DNA of 49,005 nucleotides, taken from positions 1-49,005 of the forward strand of contig CALDIB010000077.1 in assembly GCA_937902125.1 (NCBI GenBank), given 5' to 3'. The notes below the pieces were generated by a model that was given only the letters and a program-made list of their open reading frames with translations, was not told the origin of the DNA and made no database searches. Position numbers and translations under genes: made by a program. The stretch's first letter is position 1. Every line of letters begins with the position of its first letter. Positions 8,786 to 16,394 of this stretch are shown piece by piece. Origin of the DNA: an uncultured Treponema sp. Its GTDB lineage: Bacteria; Spirochaetota; Spirochaetia; Treponematales; Treponemataceae.

Positions 8786-8807
8786 GGGTGTAAAATTTTT
8801 TACACCC
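8786..8807. other. AT-looped hairpin in malG-GH53 gap
   Basis: GGGTGTAAA (8786-8794) pairs with TTTACACCC (8799-8807). It is a compact perfect palindrome just below the terminator-like hairpin behind the permease gene. Confidence 0.5.
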
Positions 8808-8810
8808 GCA

Positions 8811-8856
8811 AAAGGACTGTGTCAAGGCTTTAAGCGAAGCGCGCCTTGACCAGTCC
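8811..8856 (-). terminator. intra-operon terminator after second permease
   Basis: On the minus strand GGACTG-GTCAAGGC (8856-8843) pairs with GCCTTGAC-CAGTCC (down to 8814) with a small bulge, followed by TTTT. It overlaps the permease stop codon. Readthrough would be needed to express GH53 from the upstream promoter, so GH53 is probably made at a reduced level, or from an unrecognised promoter in this gap. Confidence 0.65.
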
Positions 8857-9725
8857 TACTCCTTTACTGCTCCCCCGCCCATGCTCATCATCATGGCCTT
8901 TTGTCCAAAGATGAAGAAAATCACAAAGGGAATGGCGATTATCAAAGAGCCGGCCGCGAAGGTGGTAAAGTCGTTCTTTTTGTCGGTGACAAAGCTGAAC
9001 AAGCCCAACGCCAAGGTCTGCTTGTTGACGGAGCGCAAAACCATCTTGGGGAAAACAAAGTCCATCCAAGGACCGGTGAAGGTCGTGATTCCCAAAAAGG
9101 TTATGATGGGCTTGGCCACAGGCATAACGATTGTGGCCCAGATTCTCAAGTGGCTGGCGCCGTCGATGCGGGCGGCCTCGTCCAAGCTTTTGGGAATCGT
9201 GTCGATGTAGCTTTTTACCATCCACACATTGTATGGAATGTTTCCCGCCACATAAACCAAAACCAAGCCCCACAAGGTGTCAAGGCCTCCGATTCGCAAG
9301 AGGATTACATAAATGGCAATCATTCCCACAAAAGACGGGAACACTTGCAAAATCAAAAGGCTCATCAAAAGCGGCTGCTTGATTGTAAATCTAAAGCGGG
9401 AAAAAATGTAGGCCGAAAGCGCCGTGATGACCATCGTTATGACGGAAGTGGCCACGGCTATTTTAAGGGTGTTCAAAAACCAAAGGCCGTAGTCGCTCTT
9501 GAAGAACAAATACTTGAAGTGTTCAAATGTCACGCCCTTTGAAAAAGGCTTTGGCTCCATGTCGGCGATTGAATTTCCGGGAGTCACGGCGCCGGAAACA
9601 ACGTAAACCATGGGATAAAGAACCGAGAGAGAAATTATGATAAAGAAAACGACCATGAATATCTTGATGATATATTGCGTGGTTCTGTAGTTCTTTGCAG
9701 AAATTTCCAATGAATCTGAACTCAT
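8856..9725 (-). CDS. sugar ABC transporter permease, MalG/GanQ type
   Basis: This 289-residue membrane protein has about six membrane segments, the first at residues 20-42, and a clear EAA loop LDEAARIDGASHLRIWATIV near residue 190. The C-terminus (MGGGAVKE) is typical of the family. Its start codon overlaps the stop of the MalF-type gene by 4 bp (ATGA), with a GGAAGG site in the preceding gene, so the two are translationally coupled. Next to a GH53 galactanase it is most likely part of a galacto-oligosaccharide importer like GanSPQ of Bacillus. That assignment is by context. Confidence 0.9.
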   Translation of the reverse strand: MSSDSLEISAKNYRTTQYIIKIFMVVFFIIISLSVLYPMVYVVSGAVTPGNSIADMEPKPFSKGVTFEHFKYLFFKSDYGLWFLNTLKIAVATSVITMVITALSAYIFSRFRFTIKQPLLMSLLILQVFPSFVGMIAIYVILLRIGGLDTLWGLVLVYVAGNIPYNVWMVKSYIDTIPKSLDEAARIDGASHLRIWATIVMPVAKPIITFLGITTFTGPWMDFVFPKMVLRSVNKQTLALGLFSFVTDKKNDFTTFAAGSLIIAIPFVIFFIFGQKAMMMSMGGGAVKE

Positions 9726-11044
9726 ATTTCACCTTCCTTATATGACCTTGTGTTGCGGAACAAGAATATGGCGAAGGGCGCCATGACTATAAAGATAAGA
9801 ACCGCGATTACTGAAGCGTAGTGATACTTGAGCAAGCTTACGGTCAACTTGTAAATCCATGTCACCAAAATGTCCGTGGCGCCGGCCAGCGTCGTTGAGC
9901 TGTCTTTTGCCGTGGGAGCGCCGCCGGTAAGGAAGAAGATGATTCCAAAGTTGTTCAAGTTGTGGGTGAAGCTCATGATGATTTGCGGCATCGTCTGATA
10001 CAAAACCAAGGGAAGCGTAATCTTTCTCAAAACCTGTCCGCCGGAAGCGCCGTCGATGTGGGCGGCTTCGTAAAGGTCGGTGTTGATGGCCGTCATGGAA
10101 CCCATGGAAAGCATCATAAAGTAGCCGAATCCCGCCCACAAGTTTATTACGACGCACATTATTTGCGCCAACACCGGGGAGCCAAGCCATGGAATCGGTT
10201 GGGAAATCAGGCCCAAGGCTTGGAGAGTTCTGTTCACGGTTCCAAAGGTTCCGTTGAGCAAGTTCTTCCATGTAATCATTGTGATTACCGCCGGAACCGC
10301 GTATGGCAAAATGAAAATGACTCTGAACACGGAACCAAATTTAATCTTGGCCTCGTTGAGCATGACGGCGACAATCAAGCCGCCAAAGTAGCAGGTGAAC
10401 GTGGCCGCAAAAGCCCAAATTACAGTCCACAGCGCCACGCGGCCAAAACCCACCGACCAGTTTGTTCCGCCGGAAAGCAAGGTCTTGAAGTTGGAAAAGC
10501 CAACCCAGTCAACTGTGTTTCCCGGAGAGATGTGATCCGGCGCCGAATAGTTTGTGAAGGCCACGGCCACGGAGAACACCAAAGGAACCACGACGAATAT
10601 TACGAGCATTATGACGGCGGGCGCCAATCCCAAAACGGTGAACGAACTGCCGGCAAGCTCCTGCAAAGAATTTTTCTGGTTTGAAAAGCGCTTTAGGGCG
10701 CAGTATTTTTGATAAGACTTTTCGGCGCTCTTGACCGAAAGAATGTATGCGACGACAAAAATCGCGATTATTGACAAAACAAGCATTCCGTCAATCAGCA
10801 TGAAAACTGAATTGTCCCGCTGTCTGACAGGAAGTTCGGGGTGAGGGTCGCCCAGCGTAATCATTTGAATGATTTTGCGGACAGACATCGGAAGCAGGCA
10901 AATGAACAAAACTTCAAGAGCCGCGAACAATGAGCCTTTTACATATTCCCTTAAGTATAGCAAGTGGCTAAGGCCCATAAAGCATCGGGAAGCGATTTTT
11001 ATCTTTTTGAGAGCGCTTCCGTCTGTTGGCAAATCTTGCGCCAT
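9722..11044 (-). CDS. sugar ABC transporter permease, MalF/GanP type
   Basis: The protein is about 440 residues. I chose the ATG at 11044 (MAQDLPTDGS) because GGAGG lies just before it; the frame stays open eight codons further up, but those lie over the ribosome-binding site. It has two extra N-terminal membrane segments (near residues 45-65 and 85-105), then the six-segment permease core, as in MalF/GanP proteins. The EAA loop reads LYEAAHIDGASGGQVLRKIT. It pairs with the MalG-type permease that overlaps its 3' end. The missing ATPase must come from elsewhere in the genome. Confidence 0.9.
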   Translation of the reverse strand: MAQDLPTDGSALKKIKIASRCFMGLSHLLYLREYVKGSLFAALEVLFICLLPMSVRKIIQMITLGDPHPELPVRQRDNSVFMLIDGMLVLSIIAIFVVAYILSVKSAEKSYQKYCALKRFSNQKNSLQELAGSSFTVLGLAPAVIMLVIFVVVPLVFSVAVAFTNYSAPDHISPGNTVDWVGFSNFKTLLSGGTNWSVGFGRVALWTVIWAFAATFTCYFGGLIVAVMLNEAKIKFGSVFRVIFILPYAVPAVITMITWKNLLNGTFGTVNRTLQALGLISQPIPWLGSPVLAQIMCVVINLWAGFGYFMMLSMGSMTAINTDLYEAAHIDGASGGQVLRKITLPLVLYQTMPQIIMSFTHNLNNFGIIFFLTGGAPTAKDSSTTLAGATDILVTWIYKLTVSLLKYHYASVIAVLIFIVMAPFAIFLFRNTRSYKEGEI

Positions 11045-11070
11045 GGTTCCTCCAAAATATAAAAACAAAA

Positions 11071-11110
11071 AAACTCGTCATAGCCCCGAAAAAATTCGGG
11101 GGCTGCGACG
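11071..11110 (-). terminator. intra-operon terminator after MalE-type gene
   Basis: A stem of about 15 bp with one mismatch (11076-11090 with 11095-11110) encloses a short loop and runs on the minus strand into seven T residues. It sits between the binding-protein stop (11163) and the MalF-type start, mirroring the arrangement in the other sugar operon. Confidence 0.75.
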
Positions 11111-11162
11111 ACGGCAGGCAAAGGGTCAAGACGCGCTTGGCCCTTTCGCAATGCCGCTGGGA

Positions 11163-12368
11163 TTACAATCCAAGAATGGCGGCGTTGGCGGCGTCAAGCT
11201 CTTTCTTAACGTCGGCTCCGTCCCAAATGTTCTTGGAAGCGTTGGCCATGGCGTCCCAGAAGGCGCCCATCTGAGGAATGGACGGCATCGGGAAGGCGTA
11301 GTCAAGCTGGGCGATGAAACCGGGCATGTAGGGGCTGTCAACCTTTACGTTGATGGCCGGCATGGCTCCTGTGATGTCAAAGCGAAGCTTCTGCATTTCG
11401 GGAGTAAGAAGGAATTCGGCGAACGCGGCCGCGGCTTCCTGATGCTCCGAGTAGGCTGAAACGAACATGGCGCGAGTTCCTGAGAAAGAGGCGCAAGGCT
11501 TGTTGTCGCCGGGAAGGGCCGGAAGGGCGGCTACGCCAAAGTTCACGCCGGCGTCAACAAAGGGCTTTACGTTCCAAAGGCCGGTGATGTGCATGGCGGC
11601 GTTGCCAGAGGCGAAGGCTGAGTCGGCCACAGAAGTTGAAAGGTCGGCGGCGGGCACGTTCAAAGCCGGGCGCAAGGTCTTCTGGAAGAACTGCATTCCC
11701 TTTACAGAATCGGCAGAGTTGATCTTTGTGTCTGTCGTGTCGGTTCCAGAGGCGCCGAACAAGCGGTTGCCGTTGGCGGTTGTGAACACGATTGTGTAGT
11801 AGGCGTTTCCAACGTCCATGACAAATCCGTATTTTCCGGGGTTGGCGGCGTTGAACTTCTTGGCGAAGGCGGCAAGGTCTTCCCATGTCTTGGGAAGGTC
11901 GCTTTCGCTGATGAGATCCTTGTTGTAGAACAAAGCGTATGTTTCGGCTGAAACAGGATAGCCGTACATAGTTCCATTGTAAGTCAAGGCCTGAGAGCAT
12001 GCGCCCAAAACTTCGTTCTTAACGCCGGCGGCGTTGACTGTGGCGGCAACATGGCCAGAGTTGACCAATTCTCCAAGCTTGTCGTGGGGAGCGGCGAACA
12101 AGTCGGGTCCGACTCCGGCAGGTCCGTCAAGGGCAATCTGTCCGGCGGCGTCGCCAAGCTCCACGTGAACGTATTCAATCGTTACGTTAGGATGGGCCTT
12201 TGTGTAAGCCTCTCCAGCTTTTTGAATGAACTCGTCGGGTCCCTTGTCTGATTCCCAAACTTTGAGAGTGACAGGTCCTTCAGCTTTAGAGCCGGCCTTC
12301 TTTGAGCATCCGGCCAAAACCAACGCCGGAATCAAGGCGAACAATACCGGCACCAATGACTTTTTCAT
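11163..12368 (-). CDS. maltose-type substrate-binding lipoprotein
   Basis: The 401-residue protein starts at the ATG at 12368, preceded by AAGGAGG at the right distance; the longer in-frame start ten codons up has no such site. It has a lipoprotein signal with lipobox LAGC (C21), then a MalE-like fold (VTLKVWESDKGPDEFIQKAG at the mature start). It should bind beta-galacto-oligosaccharides released by the GH53 enzyme and deliver them to the GanP/GanQ-type permeases. It lies 38 bp after the LacI regulator gene, in the same operon. The ligand is inferred from the operon. Confidence 0.9.
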   Translation of the reverse strand: MKKSLVPVLFALIPALVLAGCSKKAGSKAEGPVTLKVWESDKGPDEFIQKAGEAYTKAHPNVTIEYVHVELGDAAGQIALDGPAGVGPDLFAAPHDKLGELVNSGHVAATVNAAGVKNEVLGACSQALTYNGTMYGYPVSAETYALFYNKDLISESDLPKTWEDLAAFAKKFNAANPGKYGFVMDVGNAYYTIVFTTANGNRLFGASGTDTTDTKINSADSVKGMQFFQKTLRPALNVPAADLSTSVADSAFASGNAAMHITGLWNVKPFVDAGVNFGVAALPALPGDNKPCASFSGTRAMFVSAYSEHQEAAAAFAEFLLTPEMQKLRFDITGAMPAINVKVDSPYMPGFIAQLDYAFPMPSIPQMGAFWDAMANASKNIWDGADVKKELDAANAAILGL

Positions 12369-12406
12369 AAATTCCTCCTTATGAAAAATAAAAACCAAGT
12401 TTATAT

Positions 12407-13426
12407 TCAGACCGCGCTGTTGCGGAATGAACTTCTATACAAAACCGAACACTTGGCGAAGTTCCTCATGTCCGGATTTTTGCCGTCCAAAACGTCAATC
12501 AACAAGTCTCCAGCCTGTTGGCTCAAGGCTTTTGTGTCAACGTGAAGCGAAGTCACCGGAACTTCGCTCTTTTCCAAATCCTCGCTGTCAAAAAACGAAA
12601 CCACTTTCATCTGCTCCGGAACGGAAAAGCCCCTCTGCTTGAGCGCCCCCATAAGCTTAAGGCAAAGCAAGTCGTCGGAGCAGGCCACGCAGCGAACTTC
12701 GCTTTTTAAAAGCGCGTCCAAGCAGGCGTCCAGCCTTTTTTCCGAATCCCAAAAAACCAAGTTTTGGTCAACCTTGCGGCCGGCCAGCAAAAAGGCCTGG
12801 GCGTATCCTTCGTAGCGAAGGCGCTCAATGTCCATTTCCTTGGGACCGGCCATAAGCGCCACCCCGTTGGGGCTTTCCTTGAGCATCTTGGCGGTAAGCT
12901 CGCAGCAGCCGTCCTTTTGGTCGCTGTCTATTTGATACACGCCGTCTTGGGAATCCCGGCCAATCAGCACAAAGGGCATCTCATGGGAGCGCAAGTAGGC
13001 CGCCATGCTGCCGTTTTTGTCGCCCCGGGTCAGAACGACGCCGTCCACGCGGCGGCCGTTCACCAAGCGCTCCAGGTTGCCGTAATTTCCGTCGGATATT
13101 ACGGCCAAAACCGTGTCGTAGTCGCGGCGGGCCGAAGCCTCGGTCACGCCCACCAAGCAATCCTTAAAGAAGGGGGCGCCGCCCCGCTCGTCAGTGTCAG
13201 GAATGACAACGCCGATGTTGTAAGTCTTGGAGCCGGCCAAAGCGCTTGCCATTGAATTGGGCTTGTATCCCAAGGACTCTATGTATTTTAGAACCCTGTC
13301 CCTAGTCTCTCGGCCAACCCTGCCCTTGCCCGAAATTGCGCGGGAAACCGTGGTCTTTGAAACTTCGAGGTTTCTGGCGATTACGTCCATCGTAATCTTT
13401 TCTGAATTGCGCAACCGGTTGTTCAT
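12407..13426 (-). CDS. LacI/GalR-family regulator of the galactan operon
   Basis: The protein is 339 residues if started at the ATG at 13426 (MNNRLRNSEK). A longer frame up to 13549 exists but covers the promoter and is rich in lysine and phenylalanine, so it is unlikely to be coding. The helix-turn-helix reads VIARNLEVSKTTVSRAISG, followed by the hinge helix and a sugar-binding domain. The -10 box ends only 7 bases before this ATG, so the mRNA is probably leaderless. It is first in the operon with the binding protein, permeases and GH53, and a LacI-type palindrome overlaps its first codons, suggesting autoregulation. The inducer is presumably galactose or a galacto-oligosaccharide. Confidence 0.88.
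   Translation of the reverse strand: MNNRLRNSEKITMDVIARNLEVSKTTVSRAISGKGRVGRETRDRVLKYIESLGYKPNSMASALAGSKTYNIGVVIPDTDERGGAPFFKDCLVGVTEASARRDYDTVLAVISDGNYGNLERLVNGRRVDGVVLTRGDKNGSMAAYLRSHEMPFVLIGRDSQDGVYQIDSDQKDGCCELTAKMLKESPNGVALMAGPKEMDIERLRYEGYAQAFLLAGRKVDQNLVFWDSEKRLDACLDALLKSEVRCVACSDDLLCLKLMGALKQRGFSVPEQMKVVSFFDSEDLEKSEVPVTSLHVDTKALSQQAGDLLIDVLDGKNPDMRNFAKCSVLYRSSFRNSAV
13410..13423. promoter_or_regulatory. candidate LacI operator overlapping the start
   Basis: GCAACCGGTTGT at 13411-13422 has the symmetric core CAACCGGTTG with a central CG, the hallmark of LacI-family operators. It covers codons 2-6 of the regulator gene, a few bases beyond the predicted transcription start. Confidence 0.45.
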
Positions 13427-13433
13427 ACTCACC

Positions 13434-13461
13434 ATTATAACTGACTTTTTCGTTTTGTCAA
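13434..13461 (-). promoter_or_regulatory. promoter of the galactan operon
   Basis: TTGACA (13461-13456), 16-base spacer, TATAAT (13439-13434). Both boxes are perfect consensus. Only 7 bases separate the -10 box from the ATG of the regulator gene. Confidence 0.85.
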
Positions 13462-13706
13462 ATTTTTTTTGCAAAAAAAATCGTGTTTTTTTGCATTTTT
13501 TCGCCAACTTTTTTGCTCCTTCCTCTTGGGGAAATGTTGCAAAAAACATAACTATTTTTCAGTTTTTCTAGATTATAAGTCGAAATTCCCCAAAAAGATA
13601 TAACGATTTTCACCATTTTTGCGCAACAAAGGCGAATTTTGGAAAAATTTTCGCCTGAAAAAAATTCTCCCGGCAAAAATTTGCGCTCTCCCAAGTCCGG
13701 GCAAAT

Positions 13707-13822
13707 CGGCAAGTCCGCTCGCAAAAGCCCTTGAAATCTTGAAGCCCCCAGCGCGAGACGCCCCGCAGCGTCCAAAGGACGCGGCAAATCCGCTCGCAAA
13801 AGCCCTTGTAATCTTGAAGCCC
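13707..13822 (+). repeat. two 41-bp direct repeats in the large intergenic gap
   Basis: The 469-bp gap 13427-13895 between divergent genes holds two 41-bp direct repeats, 13707-13747 and 13782-13822, offset by 75 bp and differing at two positions. Between them GCGTCC-AAA-GGACGC forms a hairpin. The segment 13764-13799 is closely similar to the reverse complement of 31828-31863, so this is a dispersed repeat family. The rest of the gap (about 13465-13700) is A/T-rich with no gene I can support. Confidence 0.7.
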
Positions 13823-13855
13823 ACAACACGAGCGGCACACGAGCGGCCCGCTTCC

Positions 13856-13884
13856 TTGACAAAGCGAAAAAAGCGCCTTATAAT
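13856..13884 (+). promoter_or_regulatory. promoter of the acyl-carrier-protein cluster
   Basis: TTGACA (13856-13861), 17-base spacer, TATAAT (13879-13884), all consensus. The first ATG is 11 bases beyond the -10 box, leaving a leader of only about 4 bases and no ribosome-binding site. Confidence 0.88.
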
Positions 13885-13895
13885 TCTAGACTTGT

Positions 13896-14162
13896 ATGGA
13901 CGAGCTCAAACAGCAAATTAAGGAGCTGATTATCAGTTCCTTGGAACTTGAGGACACCAGCCCTCAGGACATCAAAGACGACGAACCCTTGTTTGGAAGC
14001 GGCTTGGGATTGGACTCAATCGACGCGCTCGAATTGGGCGTGGCGCTAAAAAAGAAATTCAATGTGAAGCTTTCCGCCGAAAGCGAAGACAGCAAAAAGC
14101 ATTTTGCCAGCGTCAACACTTTGGCGGAATTCATCAGTTCTGAAACTGGAGGAAACAAATGA
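13896..14162 (+). CDS. acyl carrier protein (first of two)
   Basis: This is an 88-residue acidic protein with the phosphopantetheine attachment motif GLDSIDALEL, where S41 is the predicted modified serine. The family carries acyl groups on a thioester arm in the cytoplasm. The segment after the motif (GVALKKKFNVKL) is the usual helix III region. The gene overlaps the second ACP gene by 4 bp (ATGA) and follows a strong promoter with an almost absent leader. Paired ACPs followed by an AMP-ligase are found in aryl-polyene and related lipid-like pigment clusters. The acyl group carried here is unknown. Confidence 0.9.
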   Translation: MDELKQQIKELIISSLELEDTSPQDIKDDEPLFGSGLGLDSIDALELGVALKKKFNVKLSAESEDSKKHFASVNTLAEFISSETGGNK

Positions 14163-14395
14163 CAAAAGAAGAATTGTTCGGAAAAATTCAGGAAGTTCTT
14201 GAAAGCGACTTTGAAATCGAAAAAGACGACGTAAAAATGGATTCAAAGCTTTTTGAGGACTTGGATTTGGACTCAATCGACGCCGTTGACCTTCTTTCCA
14301 AAATCAAGCAGTATATGCCCGGAAAGCAGATTGACCCCGAAATGTTCAAGAACGCCAAAACTGTCGAAAACGTCATCGACTTGTTGATTGCCTAA
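14159..14395 (+). CDS. acyl carrier protein (second of two)
   Basis: This 78-residue acidic protein has the motif DLDLDSIDAVDL with predicted phosphopantetheine serine S39. It differs clearly from the first ACP outside this motif, so the two are probably specialised rather than a recent duplication. A GGAGG site in the end of the first ACP gene precedes its ATG. It is followed after 4 bp by the membrane/AMP-ligase gene. The partner enzymes are not in the window, and no ketosynthase, dehydratase or phosphopantetheinyl transferase lies nearby. Confidence 0.9.
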   Translation: MTKEELFGKIQEVLESDFEIEKDDVKMDSKLFEDLDLDSIDAVDLLSKIKQYMPGKQIDPEMFKNAKTVENVIDLLIA

Positions 14396-14399
14396 AAAA

Positions 14400-16394
14400 A
14401 TGAATTCGGCCGTTAAAAAAATCGGCGGAATTTTGCTCGCGACAGCGGGCGTTTTGTATCCTGTACTGGTCTTTGTTCTCCTTGTGGTTTTCAAGGCGCC
14501 GGTCAGGATTCTTTCTTTATGCGTGATGGCTTTGGCCCTTGTCTTTTTCTTGGCCGCCAGCGGCGACGCTTCAAAGGGCAAGGACGGAAAGCCCCGCTTA
14601 AATCACAAAAATTTAATTTCCTCCCTTTTTTTCTTGTCAGTGGGCATTCTCTGCTTCGCCACAAATTCGGCGCTGTTTTTAAAGCTTTACCCCTTGGCGG
14701 TGTGCGGAACCTTTTTGTTTGTTTTTGGAATGAGCGTTTTTTCGCCGCCCAACATAATCTTCAGGTTCGCCACATTGCAGGACAAGACCATTTTGTCTTC
14801 GCCCTACAAAAAGCGGGTTGAGCGCTACTGCCTGAAAGTCACGCTGGTTTGGTGCGCCTTTTTTGTTTTAAACGGGGCGGCGGCGGTATGGACGGCCTTT
14901 TTCGCCTCGGAGCGGGTCTGGGCGTTTTACAACGGCGGCGTTTCGTATATAATAATGGGACTTATTTTTGCAATTGAATTTATCATAAGGATCAAGGTGA
15001 ACAAAAAAATGAATGACTATTTTCCTATCACTCAATTCAAGGCGGACAGCCGCAAGGACGACTTTGTTCTTTGCTACGACGACGTTTGGTCAAAGGGCGT
15101 TTACAAAACTTGGCTTGACTTTTTGACCGACACGGCCAAGATGCGAAAAATCGTTCAATCTAAAAATTCGGAAGAATTCATTTTGCACTGCAACGACTAC
15201 TGGCTGTTTTTGGTCACCTTCGCGGCGCTCCTTCAATGCAAAAAGCAAGTCATGCTTACCGCCAACATCACGCCGGAATTCATCAAGGAAATGCGAAAGC
15301 CGTCTTTTGAATTTTTCACCGACGCTGAAAACGTTCCCGACAGCCTTTTCATTCCCGACGCGCTGGCCAAGGCCCCTCAAGTTTCGGAAGAAGAAATCAG
15401 GACAACGCCAAAAATCAACGCCGACGAAACTCGGATTCACATGTTCACTTCGGGCAGCACCGGAAAGCCCAAAGACGTTATTCAGCGCATGACGGAATTT
15501 AACCAAGACAACGCCTTTGTGTTCGGCAAGTGGGGCGACGAATTTAAAAAGCGAAAGCTTGTTGCCACGGTAAGCCAGCACCACATTTACGGCTTTTTGT
15601 TCACCATCGCGCTGCCCTTCGCGGCGGGAATTCCCTTCCGCAGAAAAAGAATAGAATTTCCCAACGAGTTTGAAAAACTTTCCGACACAAGTTACATGAT
15701 TATCGCCGTTCCGGCTTTTTTAAAAAGAACCAATGAGGTTGAAGAAAAGCTTCCTCTTAACGAACCATTTATTTTTACCAGCGGCGGAGTCCTTTTGCCG
15801 GAAGTGGCCAAAAAGACCAACGAGGTTTTTGGCTTTTGGCCGGTGGAAGTTTACGGCTCAACGGAAACAAGCGGCATCGCTTACAGGCAGAGCAAAAACG
15901 GCTTGGAATGGACTCCTTTTGACAACGCCAAAATTTGGAAGAACGAGGACGGCTGCCTTGTGATTAAGTCTCCTTACATAAAAGACCCGGCGGGTTTTGC
16001 CACCGCGGACTTGGTTGACATTCACTCAGACGGCCGCTTTATCCTAAAAGGCCGGGCGGACTCAATCGTAAAGATAGAGGAAAAGCGGGTTTCTTTGACT
16101 GAGGTTGAAAACCGCCTCTTGCAGTCCGGCCTTGTCCGGGACGTTTGCGTAGTCGCGATGAACGACAGGCGCCAATATTTGGCGGCCGCGATTCAATTCA
16201 ACGACAAGGGAAAGGAAAAATTTGACGGAATGAAAAAGTTTGACGTGAACAAATTTTTCCACGATTATCTTATGGACTTTTTTGAAAATGTCGTCATTCC
16301 AAAAAAATGGCGCTTCTTGGACGCGATTCCAAGCGACTTGCAGGGAAAGCATAAAAAGCTTGAGATTCAGGCGCTCTTTGCAAAGGAAGAATGA
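14400..16394 (+). CDS. COG4648-type membrane domain fused to acyl-AMP ligase
   Basis: The protein is 664 residues from the ATG at 14400; a TTG four codons earlier overlaps the ACP stop. Residues 1-200 carry about six membrane segments and the YCLKVTLVWCAFFVLNGA motif, typical of the small COG4648 membrane protein of aryl-polyene-type clusters. Residues 220-664 are an adenylate-forming ligase: ATP loop TSGSTGKPK (350-358), YGSTETSG (485-492), hinge GRADSIVK, and a C-terminal lysine in LQGKHKK. It should activate a carboxylic acid as acyl-AMP and load it on one of the two ACPs at the inner membrane. In most clusters these are two genes; the fusion is notable. There is no Shine-Dalgarno site, so translation may be coupled to the ACP gene. 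Confidence 0.85.
   Translation: MNSAVKKIGGILLATAGVLYPVLVFVLLVVFKAPVRILSLCVMALALVFFLAASGDASKGKDGKPRLNHKNLISSLFFLSVGILCFATNSALFLKLYPLAVCGTFLFVFGMSVFSPPNIIFRFATLQDKTILSSPYKKRVERYCLKVTLVWCAFFVLNGAAAVWTAFFASERVWAFYNGGVSYIIMGLIFAIEFIIRIKVNKKMNDYFPITQFKADSRKDDFVLCYDDVWSKGVYKTWLDFLTDTAKMRKIVQSKNSEEFILHCNDYWLFLVTFAALLQCKKQVMLTANITPEFIKEMRKPSFEFFTDAENVPDSLFIPDALAKAPQVSEEEIRTTPKINADETRIHMFTSGSTGKPKDVIQRMTEFNQDNAFVFGKWGDEFKKRKLVATVSQHHIYGFLFTIALPFAAGIPFRRKRIEFPNEFEKLSDTSYMIIAVPAFLKRTNEVEEKLPLNEPFIFTSGGVLLPEVAKKTNEVFGFWPVEVYGSTETSGIAYRQSKNGLEWTPFDNAKIWKNEDGCLVIKSPYIKDPAGFATADLVDIHSDGRFILKGRADSIVKIEEKRVSLTEVENRLLQSGLVRDVCVVAMNDRRQYLAAAIQFNDKGKEKFDGMKKFDVNKFFHDYLMDFFENVVIPKKWRFLDAIPSDLQGKHKKLEIQALFAKEE

Noticed and set aside
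8756..8856. stacked hairpins between permease and GH53 as a CRISPR array or riboswitch
   Set aside because: Each hairpin has a different sequence, with no regular repeat-spacer spacing and no known riboswitch core.
8901..9542. 213-residue plus-strand frame opposite the MalG-type permease
   Set aside because: Very rich in His, Gln, Asn and Gly with no family features; it mirrors the codon pattern of the permease gene.
9962..10684. 240-residue plus-strand frame opposite the MalF-type permease
   Set aside because: Same reason: antisense of a well-supported membrane protein gene.
13427..13549. N-terminal extension of the second LacI protein
   Set aside because: The extra 41 codons cover the TTGACA/TATAAT promoter and encode a Lys/Phe-rich stretch unlike any LacI N-terminus.
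13458..13862. minus-strand frames with repeated RAFASG/GLLRADLP-like peptides in the 13.4-13.9 kb gap
   Set aside because: The peptide repeats come from two 41-bp DNA repeats; there is no start signal and the frames cover a promoter region. I treat this as non-coding repeat DNA.
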